Assembly (NCBI RefSeq): GCF_029784165.1
Contig: NC_073696.1
Location: forward strand, 187,650,498-187,714,497
Reading direction: 5' to 3'
Length of the DNA: 64,000 bases
Source: Wyeomyia smithii
Lineage: Eukaryota; Arthropoda; Insecta; Diptera; Culicidae
The notes beneath the pieces are model-generated. The model saw only the letters and a list, made by a program, of their open reading frames with translations. It was not told the DNA's origin and made no database searches. Within the stretch, counting starts at the first letter, position 1. The number at the start of each line of letters is the position of its first letter. Positions 58,651 to 64,000 of the stretch are shown in pieces. A program made the translations under genes and the position numbers.

Positions 58651-61321
58651 GGGGTTCCTGGGGTAAAACTCACCAGTTATCGAAAGCAGAGTATATTCTT
58701 GTTAAAGCTGAGAGATAAAACCAATGTTATATACTAATCAAAATATAAAAACCCCTATTTATTCGTATTCTCGCATCTGATGCTAAAACATTATAGAAAA
58801 TGCATAACATATATTTTTTAAGTGAGTGTAGTAATTTATCAAAGTCGTCAATCGAGCCAAAATGCACCCTTGCTGGGGTAAAATGCACCGCGACAAAGGT
58901 GAAAGAAGCACCATGCAAATGAGGTAAAATGCACCCCGTCTACGGGGCAGAATGCACCACAATATGGGGGCAGTATGGCTCATGGCTCATTTACTTTTAC
59001 GGCGACAGACCGATTATCGATCCAATGCCGAATCCAGAATAAGTCGCCATGTCACTCGGTCTTGGGCTGCTATCCTCCAATCTCCCCTAACACCTATTTC
59101 ACGGGCATCCTTGTCGACAGCAAACATCCAACGAGTGCGAAGCCTACCTCGAAGTCGACGGCCTCTATCGGGATTCATGCTAAATATAGTCTTCGCTGGT
59201 CGTTCTTCCGGCATTCTAGCTACATGCCCAGCCCACTGCAACCTGCCGTGTTTTATCCGCCGATTTGTACACCTGATACACTTCATGGTTCATGCGTCTG
59301 CGCCAAACACCATTTTCTAGTTTGCCGCCAAGGATCGAACGCAAAACACTACGCTCAAAAACACCAAGAGCTCGCCGAACGGCCTCTTTCAACGGCCATG
59401 CTTCATGGCTGTAGAGGGCCACGGGAAAAATTAGTGTTTTGTAGAGAGCAGGCTACGGGACGTCAGCTGGTTACGCAATCCGTAGAAGGCCCTGTTTGCA
59501 GCTGCTATCCGTCTTTTTATCTCACGGCTAACCTCGTTGTCACATGTCACTTGTGTACCTAGGTAAATAAATTCGTTGACTACTTCAAAAGTTTCCCCAT
59601 CCAACACCACCTCAGCACCAACATCCGTCGGGCTACCACGCTCTCTACCAGCCACCATGTATTTCGTTTTGGCAGAGTTAATGATGAGCCCTACTCTCGC
59701 AGCTTCCCTCCTGAGAGGTCCGAAGGCCTCTTCCACAGCTTTACGGTTGATACCAATGTTGTCGATATCGTTCGCAAAACCTAGAAGCATGTGAGACTTC
59801 TTAATGATGGTGCCGATTCTTTGCACGCCGGCCCTCCGTATAGCACCCTCCAATGCGATGTTGAACACTAAGTTTGACAGCCTGTCTCCCTGCTTCAAAC
59901 CATCTAACGTCACGAAGGACTCCGACATCCCACCGGCTATCCTAACGCATAATGTAGAGCCTTCAAGAGTAGCACGTATCAACCTAATTAGTTTTGTTGG
60001 GAAACCATGTTCGAGCATAATTCGCCATAACTTATTTCTCTTAGCTTTATCGTACGCTGCCCTAAAGTCTTTGAACAGATGGCAAGTCTGCAAGATTAAT
60101 TCTCGAAATTTATCGAGGATCTGTTGCAGGGTGATCATTTGGTCCGTAGTAAACCACATTGGTAATCGCCAACAAAGGTCTCCGACAACGGCCTCAGTCT
60201 ATGGAACAGAATACGGGAGAGAATTTTGTAAACGGTGTTGAGAAGGGTTATGCCCCGATAACTACTACAGTCCAGGCGGTGGTCTTTCTTGTTGATTGGA
60301 CATATTAGACCCTTCAACCAGTCCGAAGGCCATTCTTCATCGCTTTAAAAAGTTCGGCTGAAATGCCGTCCTTACCAGCTGCCTTGCTCAGCTCTTTCAC
60401 TGCTTTCTTAACCTCGGATCCACAGCTTTGCCATCATCCTCAACCACCTACATGCTCCTTTCGACTACGCTGTTTTCTTCACCATTCAACAGCAACAGCA
60501 CATGACGAGGCTGACACGTTCCGATTCCTGATTTCATTTATCTTCTTGTAGAAGCTTCTCGCATCGTGCCTAGAGAAGCAACCTTCCGCCTCCGCAAGAA
60601 TCCACTCCCAATGCTGTCGTTTCTTCCGGTGATGGAGTCTTTTTTCAGCAGCTCTAGCTTCCCGGTATCTTCCCACGCTCTGACGAGTCACAGTCGTGGT
60701 TAACATGTGAACTCTGGCGCGGTTCTTTTCATCCGTCGCTCGCTGGCACTCAGCATCAAACTACTCATTGGACGTGGCTGTCGTAGATGTACCCAACACT
60801 TCTCCCGCTGTGGTGCTGATTGTACTGTGGATATGCCTCCACTGTACTTTCAGGCTACCTACAACTTGATCCTCGATCCGCTCATCAACCTTTCGCAGGT
60901 ACTCTCTAGCCACTTCTCCAGTTGATAGCCGATGGATGTTCAACTGTATCCTCCTTGTCGTCCTGCATTTTAACACGTTGGACAACCGGGCGCGAATCTT
61001 GGATACCACCAGATAATGATCCGAGTCAACGTTTGGTCCTCTAAAAGACCTCACGTCTGTAACGTCTGAAAAGTGTCGACCATCAATCAGAACATGGTCG
61101 ATCCGGGAGCAGGCCTCTCCATTTGAGTGTCTCCAGGTGTGCCTACGTATATTCCGGCGTGCAAAATTTTCTGTCATTGTAGTTCTGCCCAACTGACAGG
61201 GTGACTATAGAAAACATAGATTCAAATAATAGAATTATTATTTTGTTACATAAATGTTTCTCTATTGTAAATCTGAGGGGGTGCATCTTGCCTCAACGGT
61301 GCTTATTATCCTAGGTACCCC
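58651..61321. mobile_element. TA-flanked MITE split by an RTE element
   Basis: The left end GGGGTTCCTGGGGTAAAACT and the right end inverted GGGGTACCTAGGATAATAAG both continue CACC. TA flanks lie at 58649-58650 and 61322-61323. GGTAAAATGCACC-type motifs repeat at 58855-58965, with the inverted TGCATCTTGCC near 61282. The RTE relic fills the middle. Confidence 0.68.
59000..61195 (-). pseudogene. RTE-clade non-LTR retrotransposon relic (endonuclease end, RT, 3' end)
   Basis: Minus strand. 61192-60761 has the last endonuclease part: NGEACSRIDHVLIDGRHFSD and VDSDHYLVVSKI. 60706-60480 is a basic linker. RT starts near 60317 with CSSYRGITLLNTVYKILSRI and continues at 60159 in another frame with LFKDFRAAYDKAKRNKLWRI, LDGLKQGDRLSNLVFNIALE and INSAKTKYMVAGRERGSPTD. 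The catalytic FADD box reads FANDID, so one of the two Asp is Asn. The 3' part (59422-59014) includes LQWAGHVARMPEERPAKTIF and GRRLRGRLRTRWM, typical of this clade. At least three frameshifts. The 5' end is truncated inside the endonuclease. Confidence 0.86.
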
Positions 61322-62167
61322 TATACACTGTTCTGAAAGCAGCTGTCGATCGCGTAGACGACAACATATTTTCAGCTGAACTGATACAAAAATGGCCTTC
61401 CAGCTGGCCTTGAGGTACGCTGCCCATCAAAGCATACAGTCCCATATCACTTTAAGGCAAATTTTTGTTTATGCCGCTGATGTATTGTGTTAGAAGTTGT
61501 TCAAATTTTCATATGCCTTGATGACACTTGAATGTTGAATGTTCTGGAAAGTTCCGAAAATCTCTTTTGAACTGAATTTATTTCTAAAGCCAACGAGTTC
61601 CGAGAATCCGTTTTGTCTTTTTAGTACGTTTTATCATAGAATTCAGCTCCGTTGTATGGTGTCCATTAAACATCACTCTAACCCCTCACATCTATAACCT
61701 GTGTCATTACTGTTACTACCTTTTATTATTGGCCCCTATAACAGAAGACGAGGCAAGCATCTCGTTTCGCCAGCAGTCGGTGACGAGGCGAGCAAAAGCA
61801 GGGTAGCGAAAAAAATTCAAGACAAAATTCCCTGATTTTCCTTGACATATATTACTCTTTTCCCTAATATTTCTCAGCATTCAGCACAAGAAAGTGCAAC
61901 GTGAATGAACGCAACTCTGGAATCCCAGTGTCCAGCGAAAAAAAAATGGATTGGATATGAAACCGAACAGTAGAGGTCCCGCATTAGCCTTTAATGCTGG
62001 AAAAATTCGTTTTAGCGCCAAAAAGTCGTATAAATGAAAAATCGCGTCTCTCTTAAGAAAAGTTCTCTGGTTGTTATTTAATTTTCCCTGGCATTCCCAG
62101 ATTTTCCTGATCGTAAAAAGAATTCGCTGACATTCCCTGATTTTCCCGGTTTTTCAAGGTTCTCACA
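61322..62167. other. Intergenic with CCCTGATTTTCC repeats
   Basis: No gene. ATTCCCTGATTTTCCTTGAC (61828) and ATTCCCTGATTTTCCCGG (62133) flank about 300 bp in the same direction, perhaps a direct-repeat element. Confidence 0.4.
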
Positions 62168-62397
62168 CGCTATACGCATAACAGTCCTATGTTAAAGTTC
62201 TACGTTTTCTTGTTTTTTTTTTGCGAAAATGGGTTCATTTTGGCATGCTATTCAAGAATAGCCATTAAAATCGAGGTTGTAGGAATCAAACCTTACCTTT
62301 TTGATGGCTATTCTTGAAAAGCATGACAAAGGGGATTCATTATCGCAAAAAATGAGAAAACACTCAAATTTTACATAGGACTATTATGCGAATAGCG
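62168..62397. mobile_element. Fold-back MITE, 230 bp
   Basis: The left CGCTATACGCATAACAGTCC and the right end inverted CGCTATTCGCATAATAGTCC continue TATGT. Pairing resumes inward (GCATGCTATTCAAGAATAGC with GGCTATTCTTGAAAAGCATG), so nearly the whole element folds. Noncoding. Confidence 0.82.
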
Positions 62398-62423
62398 ACA
62401 GTGCAGGAATGATCTGTATTGTA

Positions 62424-63237
62424 CACCCAGAAAAAATAACTATTGAGTTCCATAAGAACCCCTTATGATTTTGCTCCACAAGGATCCCTTATAGAAGTCA
62501 TAAGTTTGTTTTATGAATTGGAGGGGAAATTTTATTCTCGATCACAAACGATATTTATAAGTCATACTTATAAAATTAATTGGTCGTATGTATGCATGTT
62601 ATAAGAACGGACATATCAAAATCTTAGCCTTCCAATATGAATTTTATAATGGCTACCATGAAATTTATTATACCCTATGTAAACATGGTTTGTTGAAAAA
62701 AAAACAACTTCTTAATTCTAGTTTTCAATGATTCTTTACTCGCAAATATATAATTAAGAGTACAAGTTAATGTAAGATTACGTCAAGTGATACTTCAAGG
62801 TTTAGAAATTCGGGAAACAAATTCGCCTTTGATTCTTCTTGCTGAAAGTCGTCAGTGTTGTCCTCTTCAACGATCACAAGAATTAATAGTTGCTAGAATA
62901 AACATAGATGACATGATGTAATAGTAGAATTTGTAAAGAGGTACTTACAGTTTTTTGCTCCAATTTTCAACCCAGTTTCTGCCTAATTATTTATCCACTG
63001 TAATGCTGGTCTGCCATTTTGCAGATTTTATAAGATATGCATATAGAATTTTCACAATGTTAACGTTTATGAAAATCATAAGTTACGTATGCACACGACG
63101 TTTATATGAAAATCTTAAAACATGAAATTATGAAATTTATAAGCTTGATATGTAATGCATAAGTGTTTAATGAAATCAACATTATACATGTTCATAAGTT
63201 GTAACTTATGAAATTCTTAAGTGTTTTTCTCTCAGTG
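62424..63237. mobile_element. Probable TA-flanked MITE rich in CATAAG
   Basis: The left CACCCAGAAAAAATAAC and the right end inverted CACTGAGAGAAAAACACTTA are imperfect inverted ends. TA occurs at both flanks. CTTATGA/TCATAAG motifs recur through 814 bp. Noncoding. Confidence 0.5.
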
Positions 63238-63263
63238 TAAAATTAAACCTTTTTTGTTGCGGA

Positions 63264-63672
63264 CAGTGATATCACATATACAGATTTATCTGCATTTATA
63301 CAGATTTTTTGCGTATTTTTCATACAGATATCTGCATATACAGATTACAGATTTTCTGAAAATAATACAGATTTATACAGATTTTTTTGGTTTTCATGGG
63401 GTCGTAAATTAAACTTCTTTATATAGTTGAAAAATATAAATTAACTCTAATGCGGTGGAGCGTGTCAGAGGTTTTATTATATTCATATGCTACGCATAAA
63501 CGTGTGCATGAATGAATTCGCGGAAAAAAATGTTAAACAAGCTATATTGAATTTTTTTTCGAGAAGGATATGTCCAGTACATTGCAGATTTTATTTTTCA
63601 GATTTTTTCAAATTTTACCAAGGTGATAAGATTTTTTAGCTCTAAAATACAGATGAAAATGTGGCATCACTG
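63264..63672. mobile_element. hAT-type MITE rich in ACAGATTT
   Basis: The left CAGTGATATCACATATACAG and the right end inverted CAGTGATGCCACATTTTCAT are flanked by the 8-bp duplication GTTGCGGA / GTTGCGGG at 63256-63263 and 63673-63680. The inside has many TACAGATTT subrepeats, reminiscent of 7890-8177. Confidence 0.82.
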
Positions 63673-63680
63673 GTTGCGGG

Positions 63681-64000
63681 TAGAAAAGTATGATTTTCTA
63701 TTATGATCATAGTACATCGTAATGGACTCTACATATTACCATAACATGGACTATTTTAGTACGAATAACTCCTTCAAAGACACTTATTTTCTTAACCTTC
63801 ATTGCATCCTAAAAAAACTTACGTTGTTTTTTTATGCTGGTGTGTGGTTTTCCACACATACAACATTTGAATTTGTTTTGGACAAGAAACAACTTAATTT
63901 TGCCCCAAACTTATTTTTTTCATTGAGTGCATACATACCTGAAGCAATAGGTACCAAATAATCCTGTTTCGAAAATCGAATGAGGTATGTATGTGTGCGG
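63681..64000. other. Right edge, nothing recognised
   Basis: A 79-codon frame at 63722-63961 is AT-rich and lacks a recognised domain. Confidence 0.35.

Overview
The window looks like insect nuclear DNA, most probably from a culicine mosquito (Aedes-like). It is AT-rich, has 52-70 bp GT..AG introns, and is packed with nested transposable elements: RNase H-bearing I-group, RTE-clade and jockey-type non-LTR retrotransposons, a zinc-finger hAT transposon, a mariner relic, two tRNA-derived SINE families and many MITEs. The species is inferred from repeat style, not from a diagnostic gene.

Only one host gene is well supported. It is a secreted animal heme peroxidase on the minus strand, whose first three exons lie at 1276-1222, 1159-733 and 662-1; it runs off the left edge. 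Its calcium loop is kept, but the distal catalytic histidine and the catalytic arginine are replaced. A second, weaker candidate is a 144-codon frame at 18644-19078 that carries one internal stop.

Layout: 1-1.3 kb peroxidase; 1.4-7.1 kb intergenic with a 21-bp minisatellite, promoter-like blocks, a fold-back MITE split by a SINE, a mariner relic and a TA-flanked MITE; 7.1-12.5 kb one hAT element (8-bp target duplication) holding a small hAT MITE and a 5'-truncated jockey insertion; 13.9-16.2 kb RTE relic, two SINEs and a MITE; 19.2-25.05 kb full-length I-type copy A with exact target duplication and intact ORF2; 25-28.6 kb degenerate repeats; 28.6-43.8 kb two copies of a mobile unit that carries satellite arrays.

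The larger satellite unit (29201-43838) was hit by I-type copy C (minus), and copy C was then hit in its 3' UTR by copy B of the same family in the opposite orientation. Target duplications support both steps. The result is an inverted repeat with arms of about 5 kb. The remainder, 44-64 kb, holds small MITEs, a SINE, two RTE relics, a further non-LTR relic, an (AT)80 tract and a third satellite-bearing unit. Genes do not act together here; the order of insertion events is the main story. No CRISPR, rRNA, functional tRNA or LTR retrotransposon was seen.
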